A DNA stretch of 64,000 nucleotides from DASSUC01 sp035650075 (GTDB lineage: Bacteria > Actinomycetota > Actinomycetes > Mycobacteriales > Micromonosporaceae). Each line of letters starts with the position of its first letter. Position 1 is the stretch's first letter. Position numbers and translations under genes: made by a program. The notes below the pieces were generated by a model. The model saw nothing but the letters and a program-made list of their open reading frames with translations. It searched no databases and was not told the origin of the DNA. The DNA lies in the NCBI GenBank assembly GCA_035650075.1, contig DASRII010000168.1, forward strand, positions 3,731-67,730, written 5' to 3'. Positions 35,085 through 42,746 of the stretch are shown here, piece by piece.

Positions 35085-35103
35085 GCCAGCTCCCGCTTCG
35101 CGC

Positions 35104-36135
35104 TCATGACTGCCCGTTGAGCCGGGCGACCAGGCCGGTCACCACGTCGGGCGTGACGGTCAGCTGACCGATCTCCGGCAGGTGGCCGGCCAGCTCCTGC
35201 ATCGCGAGTGCCTGCAGCACCGCGGGTGGCGTGTCGCGGTACGCCGCGAGCCGCGCCTCCTCGGCCTCGCCGCGGGCGACACCGACCAGCCGTACCCCCG
35301 TTGCCTTTGCCTCGGCTAGCGTGCGCCGCCGCTCGGCCTCGGAGGCCGCGGCCACCCGGGCCCGTTCGGCCTGGCCCTGGACTACGACCAGCTCCGCCGC
35401 AGCGTCCAGCTCGGCCTGGCGCCGCGCGTTGGCACCGTGCTGGTCGACGAGCTGCTGCTCCCGGCGAGCCAGCTCGATCTTGCTCTGCAGTTCGTTCTCG
35501 GCGATGGCGCGTTCCAGCTCGACGGCTTGAGCGCGGCGGGCGTACGTCGCCCGGTCCGCTTCGACCTGAACCGCTTCGCGGGTGGGTGTCTGCAACGCGC
35601 GTTCGAGCTCGGGCTCGGGACGGATCGCGACGACCCGCGCGCTGACCACGCTCACGCCGGTGTCGGCCAGCCGTGGGTCGTCGCTCAGTGCGCCGGATAC
35701 CGCCTCCCGTACCGGTGCGATGCCGGCGGTCAGCGCCTCGGTCAACGGCAACCGGACGAGCAGGTCGAGCGCGGGCTGCTGGGCCAGTTCGGCGAGCAGT
35801 GTCGCAACCTGGTCGAGGGGCTGGGCGCGCCAGGTGCCACGGTACGGGTCGATGGAGAAGTCCAGCCGACCGGCGGCCGCGGCCGGATCCGACACCCGGT
35901 ACGTGACCGTGGCCTGTACCGTCACGTCGGCGAAGTCGGCGGTCCGCGCGTGGAAGAGCAATGGAAGCTCGCGGTCGTCGACGGGTACCTCGCTCAGCAC
36001 CGCCGTCAACGGCCGGTACCAGAACGCCTGCCCGACACCTTCCCGCTTGACCCGGCCACGCGCCTGGTGGCGGATCCACGTGGTGGGTGCGCCCCGTAGG
36101 TGCCGCAGGAACAGCCGGCGTGTTACGTCTGCCAT
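35104..36135 (-). CDS. SPFH/band 7 (prohibitin-like) protein
   Basis: A 343-residue SPFH protein. The SPFH domain (about 25-190) contains the strand pair LLFHARTADFADVTVQATVTYRVSDP and a helical section LLVRLPLTEALTAGI. A long Ala/Glu-rich coiled coil (about 205-320; VELERAIAENELQSKIELARREQQ) is typical of flotillin/HflK-like scaffolds. There is no clear N-terminal membrane helix, so membrane association would be peripheral. ATG 36135 has GGGGGAGGA upstream at good spacing; the open frame continues upstream through the operators and is not coding. Divergent from the NrtR-type regulator; co-directional with the NAD-kinase-like gene. Confidence 0.88.
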   Translation of the reverse strand: MADVTRRLFLRHLRGAPTTWIRHQARGRVKREGVGQAFWYRPLTAVLSEVPVDDRELPLLFHARTADFADVTVQATVTYRVSDPAAAAGRLDFSIDPYRGTWRAQPLDQVATLLAELAQQPALDLLVRLPLTEALTAGIAPVREAVSGALSDDPRLADTGVSVVSARVVAIRPEPELERALQTPTREAVQVEADRATYARRAQAVELERAIAENELQSKIELARREQQLVDQHGANARRQAELDAAAELVVVQGQAERARVAAASEAERRRTLAEAKATGVRLVGVARGEAEEARLAAYRDTPPAVLQALAMQELAGHLPEIGQLTVTPDVVTGLVARLNGQS

Positions 36136-36160
36136 CGTCGTGGTCCTCCCCCAAGGTCGT

Positions 36161-36215
36161 TTCTCGTCACGGTGACGATAAGCCGCGTGATACCTTCTCG
36201 TCAAGGTGGTGATAA
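36161..36215. promoter_or_regulatory. Two 21-bp direct-repeat operators between the SPFH and NrtR-type genes
   Basis: Site 1 (36161-36181) and site 2 (36195-36215) both read TTCTCGTCA-x-GGTG-xx-GATAA. Site 1 holds the near-perfect palindrome TCGTCACGGTGACGA. They are 34 bp apart, about three helical turns, in the only intergenic space between divergent genes; site 2 overlaps the regulator's start codon. Probable NrtR-type regulator sites controlling both directions. Confidence 0.72.
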
Positions 36216-36877
36216 TGCACGTCACAGTGGACCTCGCGGTGCTGACCATTCGCGACGGCGCGCTGAGCGCGTTGCTGATCCGGCGCGCCGCGGCGCCGTA
36301 CCGCGGGCGCTGGGCGTTGCCCGGTGGCTTCGTCCACGACGACGAGGACCTGCCCGACGCCGCGGCCCGGGAGCTGGTCGAGGAGACCGGCCTGCACGGA
36401 CGCGCGGGACACCTGGAACAGCTCGCGAGCTACGGCTCACCCAAGCGCGACCCGCGCGGTCGGGTGGTGACGATCGCGTACCTGGCGCTCCTGCCCGACC
36501 TGCCGGCGCCGGTCGCCGGCTCGGACGCCGCCAGCGCCGCCTGGTACGCCGTCTCCACTGTAGACAGTCTGCGGCTGGCCTTCGACCACGACCGGATCCT
36601 CGCCGACGGCATCGAGCGGGCGCGGGCCAAGCTGGAGTACACCCCGTTGGGCGCGGCGTTCTGCCCGCCCGAGTTCACCATCGCGCAGCTTCGCGAGGTG
36701 TACGAGGCGGTCTGGGGTACCAAGCTCGATCCGCGGAACTTCCACCGGAAAGCAACCACGACACCCGGGTTCGTGGTCCCGACCGGGCGATCCACCGCTG
36801 GCGAGCGCGGCCGGCCGGCGCAGCTCTACCGTCGTGGCACCGCCACCCTGCTGTACCCCCCTATGTTGCGACCGTAG
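36215..36877 (+). CDS. Nudix domain-winged helix regulator, NrtR type
   Basis: A 220-residue protein. The N-terminal Nudix domain has the complete box G38-x5-E44-x7-RELVEETGL (38-60), so hydrolase activity is formally possible. The C-terminal winged-helix segment (about 140-215) has FTIAQLREVYEAVWGTKLDPRNFHRK, the NrtR recognition region. NrtR proteins sense ADP-ribose or related NAD metabolites and repress NAD genes. The start is ATG 36215 with AAGGTGG at 5 nt; GTG 36206 would add three residues. It sits divergently from SPFH and NAD-kinase-like genes over paired operators, so those are its likely targets. Confidence 0.9.
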   Translation: MHVTVDLAVLTIRDGALSALLIRRAAAPYRGRWALPGGFVHDDEDLPDAAARELVEETGLHGRAGHLEQLASYGSPKRDPRGRVVTIAYLALLPDLPAPVAGSDAASAAWYAVSTVDSLRLAFDHDRILADGIERARAKLEYTPLGAAFCPPEFTIAQLREVYEAVWGTKLDPRNFHRKATTTPGFVVPTGRSTAGERGRPAQLYRRGTATLLYPPMLRP

Positions 36878-36968
36878 CCATTCTGCCGGCTATCGCCGCC
36901 CCTCGATCGGCGGTAGGGTTCCGCGACCAAGTCACCGAAGACTTCCTGACGACAAACGTCACCGTGCC

Positions 36969-37487
36969 TTAACCCCTCCCCCTGGGTCGCTGCCTGGTAC
37001 GTCGGATATCCCGGTCCACGTGCCAGGCAGCGGCTCGTTGTGCGGCCCGATCGGCGTGCCGGTGCCGGCGGCGGTGGCAGTCCCGCTCGTCCGAAGCGGA
37101 CGGCGCAACGGCAGGGGGCGCAACGGCGGGCCGCTTCTTCGAAGGTGCGGCATGCCGGCGACGCGGCGGGCCGGACTGGGTCCCCCGCTCCTGGCTATGA
37201 ACCCGGGGACGTTTCGGCGGACTGGCCTGCGCCGGTACCCCCGCCTTGGTCCCCGGGCGTGGCCGCGCGGGCGGCTCGGGGGCGGCGATGGCCGGTGGGG
37301 TCGGCCTGGTCGGGACGACGACCGGGCCGGCCGGTCGGGCGTCCAGGAACGGCGTGGTCGCGCCCTCCGGCTCGGTCAGCGAGCCCGTGCCTGCGGCGAT
37401 CGCGATCAGGGTAAGCAGTGACACGAGCGCAACAAGTGTGATCATGGAAGAGGTGGACGGCGCGTGGCGGGGAGAGTGATCTGGCAC
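36969..37487 (-). CDS. Probable membrane-anchored Pro/Arg-rich protein
   Basis: A 172-residue frame with an N-terminal membrane helix (SMITLVALVSLLTLIAIAAGT) followed by a low-complexity Pro/Ala/Arg-rich exterior (PARPRPGTKAGVPAQASPP, PPAVAPSASD) with no domain. GTG 37487. Composition and length are plausible for a cell-envelope protein, but no homolog is recognised. The region 36878-37735 otherwise holds no gene. The 91 bp before 36969 show only a weak CGCCG/CGGCG stem after the NrtR-type gene. Confidence 0.45.
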   Translation of the reverse strand: MPDHSPRHAPSTSSMITLVALVSLLTLIAIAAGTGSLTEPEGATTPFLDARPAGPVVVPTRPTPPAIAAPEPPARPRPGTKAGVPAQASPPKRPRVHSQERGTQSGPPRRRHAAPSKKRPAVAPPAVAPSASDERDCHRRRHRHADRAAQRAAAWHVDRDIRRTRQRPRGRG

Positions 37488-37735
37488 GCCGAACAGGGTG
37501 ACTCAGTCATTTTCCGCGCGCACGCACATCAAACAATATGACCTGACAGATTTAGGACTGTTTTCGGCCATAACATCAACCCATGGTGTAAGGACGTCGG
37601 CCTCTTCTGCCATATTGGACGCGGCGGCAACGAGGCCGTGGCTCTCCCCCGATCGGGGACGAGTGCGGCCAGCTGCCACGGCTGCGCCGGCGCCGGTCAC
37701 CCCGACTGCCGGCGGACACAGACAGGGAGAGACGG
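37488..37735. other. AT-rich leader/promoter region of the dehydrogenase operon
   Basis: These 248 bp include the most AT-rich part of this neighbourhood (about 37500-37580, with TTTAGGACTGTTTT) and end in an AGGGAGAG ribosome site before ATG 37736. Promoter(s) for the E1-E2 operon and for the leftward Pro-rich gene must lie here; I could not fix the exact boxes. Confidence 0.4.
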
Positions 37736-38863
37736 ATGGCTAAGGCCGAGGGAGGCCGGACCAAGGCGAGCGCCAGAAGCGAGCCTGAGTTCGTGCAGTT
37801 ACTCACCCCGGACGGGGAGCGGGTCGACCACCCGGAGTACACGGTCGATTTCACTGACGAGGAGTACCGCGGCCTTTACCGCGATCTCGTCATCGTCCGC
37901 AAGCTGGACGCCGAGGCCACCGCTCTGCAACGCCAGGGTGAGCTGGGCATCTGGGCCAGCCTGCTGGGCCAGGAGGCGGCGCAGGTGGGCTCCGGCCGGG
38001 CCTTGCGGCCGCAGGACATGGCGTTCCCGACGTACCGAGAACACGGCGTGCTCTTCTGCCGGGGGATCGACCCGATCATGCCGCTCGGCCTGTTCCGGGG
38101 CGTCGACCAGGGCGGTTGGGATCCGAACGAGTTCAAGTTCGGGATGTACACGATCGTCATCGGCGCGCAGACCCTGCACGCGACCGGCTACGCGATGGGT
38201 GTCGCGATGGACGGCGCGATGGGCACCGACGACGGCGAGGCCGTGATCGCGTACTTCGGCGACGGCGCGACCAGCCAAGGGGACGTCAACGAGGCGTACA
38301 TCTGGGCGAGCGTGTTCAACGCCCCGCTGGTCTTCTTCTGCCAGAACAACCAGTACGCGATCTCCGAGCCGATCGAGAAGCAGACGCGGGTGCCGCTGTA
38401 CCGGCGGGCGGCCGGTTTCGGCTTCCCCGGCATCCGGGTAGACGGCAACGATGTACTCGCGTCGTACGCCGTCACCCGCGCCGCGCTCGACCACGCGCGG
38501 CACGGTCAGGGACCCACGTTGATCGAGGCGTACACCTACCGCATGGGGGCGCACACCACCTCCGACGACCCGACCCGCTACCGGATCGCCAGCGAGGTCG
38601 ACGCGTGGCTGGCCAAGGACCCGATCAAGCGGGTACGCGCGTTCCTCGAAAAGCAGCAACTGGCCGACGACGCGTACTTCACGGAGGTCGACGAGGAGGC
38701 TCAGCGCGAGGCGATTCACCTGCGTGAACGCGTGCTGTCGATGCCCGACCCGGACCCGCTGACGCTCTTCGACCACGTGTACGCGCACGGCTCGCCGCTG
38801 CTCGACGACGAGAAGGCCCAGTTCGCCCGGTACCTGGAGTCGTTCGAGAGGAGCGTGCACTGA
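37736..38863 (+). CDS. pdhA: 2-oxoacid (pyruvate/branched-chain) dehydrogenase E1 component, alpha subunit
   Basis: A 375-residue E1 alpha. It starts the thiamine-diphosphate-dependent decarboxylation of a 2-oxoacid and reductive acylation of E2 lipoyl groups. Visible are the TPP/Mg motif GDGATSQGDVNEAY through FFCQNN (about 175-206), HATGYAMGVAMDGAMG, and YRMGAHTTSDDPTRYR with the usual phosphorylation-loop-like region. The N-terminal FVQLLTPDGERVDHP is typical of the actinobacterial pdhA-type/BCKDH-like branch, so substrate choice (pyruvate versus branched-chain 2-oxoacids) stays open. ATG 37736 with AGGGAGAG. Its TGA overlaps the E1 beta ATG (TGATG). Confidence 0.95.
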   Translation: MAKAEGGRTKASARSEPEFVQLLTPDGERVDHPEYTVDFTDEEYRGLYRDLVIVRKLDAEATALQRQGELGIWASLLGQEAAQVGSGRALRPQDMAFPTYREHGVLFCRGIDPIMPLGLFRGVDQGGWDPNEFKFGMYTIVIGAQTLHATGYAMGVAMDGAMGTDDGEAVIAYFGDGATSQGDVNEAYIWASVFNAPLVFFCQNNQYAISEPIEKQTRVPLYRRAAGFGFPGIRVDGNDVLASYAVTRAALDHARHGQGPTLIEAYTYRMGAHTTSDDPTRYRIASEVDAWLAKDPIKRVRAFLEKQQLADDAYFTEVDEEAQREAIHLRERVLSMPDPDPLTLFDHVYAHGSPLLDDEKAQFARYLESFERSVH

Positions 38864-39849
38864 TGTCGGAGACGCTCACGCTTGGCAAGGCGATCAACAC
38901 CGGACTCCGGCGTGCGATGGAGAACGACCCCAAGGTCGTCATCATGGGTGAGGACGTCGGCCGGCTCGGCGGCGTCTTCCGGATCACCGATGGCCTGCAG
39001 AAGGACTTCGGGGAGGAGCGGGTCATCGACACCCCGCTCGCCGAGTCCGGGATCGTGGGTACGGCCGTCGGGCTGGCGATCCGCGGCTACCGACCGGTGT
39101 GCGAGATCCAGTTCGACGGGTTCGTCTACCCCGCGTTCGACCAGATCGTCAGCCAGGTCGCGAAGATGCACTACCGGTCGCAAGGCAATGTGCGGCTGCC
39201 GATCGTCATCCGGATCCCGTTCGGTGGCGGTATCGGCGCGGTCGAGCACCACTCCGAATCCCCGGAGGCGTACTTCGCGCACACCGGCGGCCTCAAGGTC
39301 GTGTCGTGCGCGACGCCCCTGGACGCGTACTGGATGATCCAGCAGGCGATCGTCTCGGACGATCCGATCATCTTCATGGAGCCGAAGCGGCGGTACTGGG
39401 AGAAGGGCGAGGTCGACGTCGACGTCGCCCTCTCGGAGGCCTACCCGCTGCACTCGGCCCGGGTGGCGCGGCCCGGCACCGACGTGACGGTGCTGGCGTA
39501 CGGGCCGATGATGCGTACCGTGCTCGACGCCGCTTCGGCAGCCGCCGAGGAGGGCCGCGAGCTGGAGGTCATCGACCTGCGCTCACTGTCCCCATTGGAC
39601 ATGGCGCCGGCGTACGAGTCGATCCGCAAGACCGGCCGCTGCGTGGTGGTCCACGAGGCGCCCGGCAACGTCGGCCTCGGCGCCGAGCTGGCCGCACGCA
39701 TCACGGAACAGTGCTTCTACTCGCTGGAGGCACCGGTGCTGCGGGTGGCGGGCTTCAACACGCCGTACCCGGCCGCCCGCGTGGAGGAGGAGTACCTGCC
39801 CGACCTGGACCGGGTGCTCGACGCCGTCGACCGGACGTTTGGGTGGTAG
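38863..39849 (+). CDS. 2-oxoacid dehydrogenase E1 component, beta subunit
   Basis: A 328-residue E1 beta, forming the alpha2beta2 TPP active site with the preceding gene product. Recognised by LTLGKAINTGLRRAMENDP, MGEDVGRLGGVFRIT, EIQFDGFVYPAFDQIVSQ, the catalytic-site HHSESPEAYFAHTGGLKVV, and the C-terminal transketolase domain VVHEAPGNVGLGAELAARI and RVAGFNTPYPAARVEEEYLP. ATG shares a base with the E1 alpha stop. Followed 2 bp later by the E2 gene. No E3 (lipoamide dehydrogenase) gene is present in the window. Confidence 0.96.
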   Translation: MSETLTLGKAINTGLRRAMENDPKVVIMGEDVGRLGGVFRITDGLQKDFGEERVIDTPLAESGIVGTAVGLAIRGYRPVCEIQFDGFVYPAFDQIVSQVAKMHYRSQGNVRLPIVIRIPFGGGIGAVEHHSESPEAYFAHTGGLKVVSCATPLDAYWMIQQAIVSDDPIIFMEPKRRYWEKGEVDVDVALSEAYPLHSARVARPGTDVTVLAYGPMMRTVLDAASAAAEEGRELEVIDLRSLSPLDMAPAYESIRKTGRCVVVHEAPGNVGLGAELAARITEQCFYSLEAPVLRVAGFNTPYPAARVEEEYLPDLDRVLDAVDRTFGW

Positions 39850-39851
39850 GC

Positions 39852-41306
39852 ATGTCGCGGATCAAGGAGTTCAAGCTGCCCGACCTCGGGGAGGGCCTGA
39901 CCGAAGGCGAGATCATCAAGTGGCTCGTCTCGGTCGGCGAGACCGTGACGCTGAACCAGCCGATCGTCGAGGTGGAGACGGCCAAGGCGGCGGTCGAGAT
40001 CCCGGCGAAGTGGGCCGGCAAGGTCACCGAGATCTTCCACCCCGAGGGAGCGACCGTCGAGGTCGGCTCCCCGATCATCGCGATCGACACCGACCCGTCG
40101 GCGCCGGCGCCGGAGGCTGAGCCGGCACCGTCGGCCGCGGCGCTGGCCGCGGTCGAAGTGGCCCCCGCCGAGGGCGCGGTCGAGCCCGGCCTGATCGGTG
40201 GTCCGGCGCCCGGCGGCCGGACAGCCGTCCTGGTCGGCTACGGCCCCCGCACCGGCGCCGCCAAACGCCGCCCCCGCCGCTCCGACGCCCCCGCCGCCGC
40301 GCCCACTCCCGCCGCGCCCCCTCCCGCCGCGCCCACTCCCGCCGAGACCACTCCCGCCGAGACCACTCCCGTTGATCATGAACTTAGTTCACAGGTCGAC
40401 GGCGTGTCGAGCGACGAACTTCATGATCAACCCGAAGAGGGGCGGGCGGCAGCCGCTCTCGCCAAGCCTCCGGTCCGCAAGCTGGCCCGCGACTTGGGCG
40501 TCGACCTCACCACCCTCACCGGCTCCGGCCCGCAGGGGTCCATCACCCGCGACGACGTACAGGCCGCCGTCAACGGAGGAGCGCAGGTCACCACCGCCGC
40601 CGCGCCAGGCCGCGAGCAGCGGATCCCGGTCAAGGGGGTACGCAAGCTCACCGCGGAGAACATGGTCGCCTCAGCGTTCAGCGCGCCACACGTGACGGAG
40701 TTCCTCACCATCGACATGACCAGGTCGATGCGCGTACTCGACCGGTTGCGACAACTGCCGGACTGGCGGGAGGTCCGCACCTCACCACTGCTCCTCGTGG
40801 CGAAGGCGTGCGTGGTGGCGCTGCGACGGTACCCGATGGTCAACTCCACCTGGGCCGGCGACGAGATCGTGGTCAAGGATTACGTCAACCTCGGCATCGC
40901 CGCCGCGACGGAACGGGGTCTGATCGTCCCGAACGTCAAGGACGCCGATCGGCTCACCCTGCGGGAGCTGGCGGACGCGCTGACCGCACTCGTACATACG
41001 GCCAAGTCGGGTCGAACGGCACCCGCCGACATGACGGGTGGAACGTTCACGATCACCAATGTGGGCGTCTTCGGCATCGACAGCGGTACGCCGATCCTCC
41101 CTCCGGGGGAGGCCGCGATCCTCGCCTTCGGGGCCATCCGCGAGATGCCATGGGTGCACAACGGCAAGATCAAGATACGTCAGGTAACGACTCTCGGGCT
41201 CTCGTTCGACCACCGGATCATCGATGGCGAACTGGGATCGAAGTTCCTACGCGACATCGGACAGTTCCTCGCCGACCCGGAGACCACGCTGCTCGCGTGG
41301 AGCTAG
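39852..41306 (+). CDS. 2-oxoacid dehydrogenase E2 component (dihydrolipoamide acyltransferase)
   Basis: A 484-residue E2. The lipoyl domain (1-78) has lipoylated K45 in VETAKAAVEIP. A long Ala/Pro linker (about 80-200, PAAPTPAETTPAETTP) leads to the peripheral-subunit-binding domain (about 208-243, VRKLARDLGVDLTTLTGSGPQG). The catalytic CoA-acyltransferase domain (about 255-484) carries SFDHRIIDG, the His/Asp active-site pair. The linker segment VDHELSSQVDGVSSDELHDQ is encoded by a 61-bp palindromic repeat (40371-40431), an in-frame insertion that ties this gene to the intergenic copy at 15659. Weak ribosome site; probably coupled to E1 beta. Confidence 0.95.
   Translation: MSRIKEFKLPDLGEGLTEGEIIKWLVSVGETVTLNQPIVEVETAKAAVEIPAKWAGKVTEIFHPEGATVEVGSPIIAIDTDPSAPAPEAEPAPSAAALAAVEVAPAEGAVEPGLIGGPAPGGRTAVLVGYGPRTGAAKRRPRRSDAPAAAPTPAAPPPAAPTPAETTPAETTPVDHELSSQVDGVSSDELHDQPEEGRAAAALAKPPVRKLARDLGVDLTTLTGSGPQGSITRDDVQAAVNGGAQVTTAAAPGREQRIPVKGVRKLTAENMVASAFSAPHVTEFLTIDMTRSMRVLDRLRQLPDWREVRTSPLLLVAKACVVALRRYPMVNSTWAGDEIVVKDYVNLGIAAATERGLIVPNVKDADRLTLRELADALTALVHTAKSGRTAPADMTGGTFTITNVGVFGIDSGTPILPPGEAAILAFGAIREMPWVHNGKIKIRQVTTLGLSFDHRIIDGELGSKFLRDIGQFLADPETTLLAWS
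40371..40431 (+). repeat. 61-bp REP-like palindromic element, copy 2, inside the E2 coding region
   Basis: Starts GTTGATCATGAACTT and ends AACTTCATGATCAAC, with centre GGCGTGTCG. It has the same length and termini as the minus-strand reading of 15659-15719. It is translated as part of the flexible E2 linker without breaking the frame. Confidence 0.85.
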
Positions 41307-41388
41307 ACCGACGATCCTTCGGTGCTGTGGCTGGACTCACCGAAAAATCGTTGGCAGCGATGGGGACTACCGCGATGTAATTGTTCCC

Positions 41389-41523
41389 ATGAGCATGGTC
41401 GAGCGGATCCGTCAGCGCCGCGACGCCGCGCGCCGAAGCAGAGCCCTCGAGCGCGCGCTGCGCGGCACCACGTCACACGCCGTCCGGCAGGAGATCATCG
41501 CGATCGCCCAGCGGGACATGTAG
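41389..41523 (+). CDS. Small basic protein of unknown function
   Basis: A 44-residue protein, MSMVERIRQRRDAARRSRAL then ERALRGTTSHAVRQEIIAIA, ending QRDM: one or two amphipathic basic helices. Similar 40-50-residue proteins are frequent in Micromonosporaceae-type genomes. The ATG at 41389 lies 7 nt after TGTAAT, a possible -10 for a leaderless mRNA. It is followed by a strong terminator hairpin, which supports a separate transcription unit. Function unknown. Confidence 0.65.
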   Translation: MSMVERIRQRRDAARRSRALERALRGTTSHAVRQEIIAIAQRDM

Positions 41524-41535
41524 CCTCCACGAGAT

Positions 41536-41571
41536 CGAAGACCCGTCCGGCGCGAGTCGGGCGGGTCTTCG
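41536..41571 (+). terminator. Transcription terminator hairpin
   Basis: CGAAGACCCGTCCG (41536-41549) pairs with CGGGCGGGTCTTCG (41558-41571), a 14-bp stem with one G-T wobble and an 8-nt loop. No U-tract follows, as is common for actinobacterial terminators. It ends the small basic protein unit and insulates the next gene. Confidence 0.75.
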
Positions 41572-41696
41572 GCTGTCCGCCCGCAGGATTGGCGTCGGCT
41601 GGCCCGGCCGGTACGGTGGGGCTCGCCGCTCGTTACGGCTGGTCACGCTACCGGCCTGCGGGACACGGGGGTGGAAAGCGAAAGAGGAGGCGCTCA

Positions 41697-42725
41697 ATGT
41701 CGTTCGAGGGGCCCCGGCATGCTGGCCCGGAAGGGACAGAACCGGACGAACCAGCGCCGGAACCGACGGGCGCCTCGTCGGGCTGGCCGGAGCCACCAGC
41801 CTCGATGCATCAGCCCTCGGCGCCTCCGCCTCCCGCGCCGATGCAACCACCACCGCCGATCAGTGTGCGGGCCACCGCATCGGTGCCCGTCGCTCGGGCT
41901 ACCGCCTCGGTACCGCCGGCTCCGGCCGGGCCGCCACCGGTCGCGCACGGCCCGTACGAGGGCCTTCCCCCGAACTATCTCCCGCCGCAGCCGGCCGCCG
42001 TTCCGCAGCCACCGGCCTACCTCGCGCCGCCGCCGCCTCCTCCGCCGCCGCCACCGCCGCCGCCCGTACCTACCGGTCAGATCCCGACCGCACCGGTACC
42101 GGTCGGCCGCGCCCCGACCGCTACCGGCCGGGTGACCGCCTCGGCGTCGGTACCGGGTCAGCTCCTCCTCCAGCAGCAACCCGGCACCGCACCGCCGCCC
42201 CGGCTGCCACAGTCGACCCCCCGGGTGTACGGCCGGCCCGCCGGTTATCCGGATGCCCCACCGAGCTACGCGCCACCGCCTCCGGCGTACCGGCCTCCAC
42301 AACCTCACGAGCGGCCACCGGCGCCGAGCCCGACACCCGTGCCGAGTCGGACGCCAGTGCCGAGTCGGACCAAGCCCCGGCGCGGCATCCTGATCATCGG
42401 TGCGGCCGCCGCGGTCGTGCTCGTCCTGCTGGGCGTCAGCGCGTTCTTCCTCCTCCGCGACTCCGGCGGCGGCGCCAACCCGTTCCCCGTCGGCTCGTGC
42501 GTCAAGCAGTCCGGAGGTACCGCCACGGCTGCTCGCTGCACCGACGCCGGCGCCTTCGTCGTCGTGTCCAATGTGGACAGCGTGGACGAGTGCAACGACA
42601 AGTCGCAGCCGTACCTGCAGCTCAGCGGCACGGATACGAAGCGGATCCTCTGTCTGGCACCCGCGGCCGGCTCCGGCGGCGCGTCCCCGTCGCCGAGCGC
42701 GCAGCCCTCGAGCAGCTCGGACTGA
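41697..42725 (+). CDS. Pro-rich cytosolic tail/single-TM protein with extracellular LppU-like domain
   Basis: A 342-residue protein. The first 230 residues are disordered and very Pro-rich, with runs of consecutive Pro (about 110-125) and repeated TASVP, PTPVPSRTPVPSRT units. One membrane helix follows (ILIIGAAAAVVLVLLGVSAFFLL, about 238-260). A small extracellular domain (about 265-325, VGSCVKQSGGTATAARC through DECNDKSQPYLQL, ending LCLAP) carries four Cys that could form two disulfides, the layout of LppU/SCO3897-like domains. The C-terminus is Ser/Pro. GAGGAGG lies 6 nt before ATG 41697. Function unknown. Confidence 0.8.
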   Translation: MSFEGPRHAGPEGTEPDEPAPEPTGASSGWPEPPASMHQPSAPPPPAPMQPPPPISVRATASVPVARATASVPPAPAGPPPVAHGPYEGLPPNYLPPQPAAVPQPPAYLAPPPPPPPPPPPPPVPTGQIPTAPVPVGRAPTATGRVTASASVPGQLLLQQQPGTAPPPRLPQSTPRVYGRPAGYPDAPPSYAPPPPAYRPPQPHERPPAPSPTPVPSRTPVPSRTKPRRGILIIGAAAAVVLVLLGVSAFFLLRDSGGGANPFPVGSCVKQSGGTATAARCTDAGAFVVVSNVDSVDECNDKSQPYLQLSGTDTKRILCLAPAAGSGGASPSPSAQPSSSSD

Positions 42726-42746
42726 GCGCCGAGGCAGGATCGTGGT

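Noticed and set aside
36834..37421. Plus-strand open frame after the NrtR-type gene
   Set aside because: Composition is Arg/Gly/Pro without domain, no ribosome site, and it overlaps the NrtR-type gene end; the opposite frame has a clear membrane helix at its N-terminus.
38863..41306. A lipoamide dehydrogenase (E3) gene in the dehydrogenase operon
   Set aside because: Transcription unit ends after E2; no FAD/NAD disulfide reductase motifs appear in the window.
41800..42310. Pro-rich coding stretch as a DNA tandem repeat or CRISPR-like array
   Set aside because: The CCG/CCA runs encode a disordered Pro tail; there is no regular unit with spacers.
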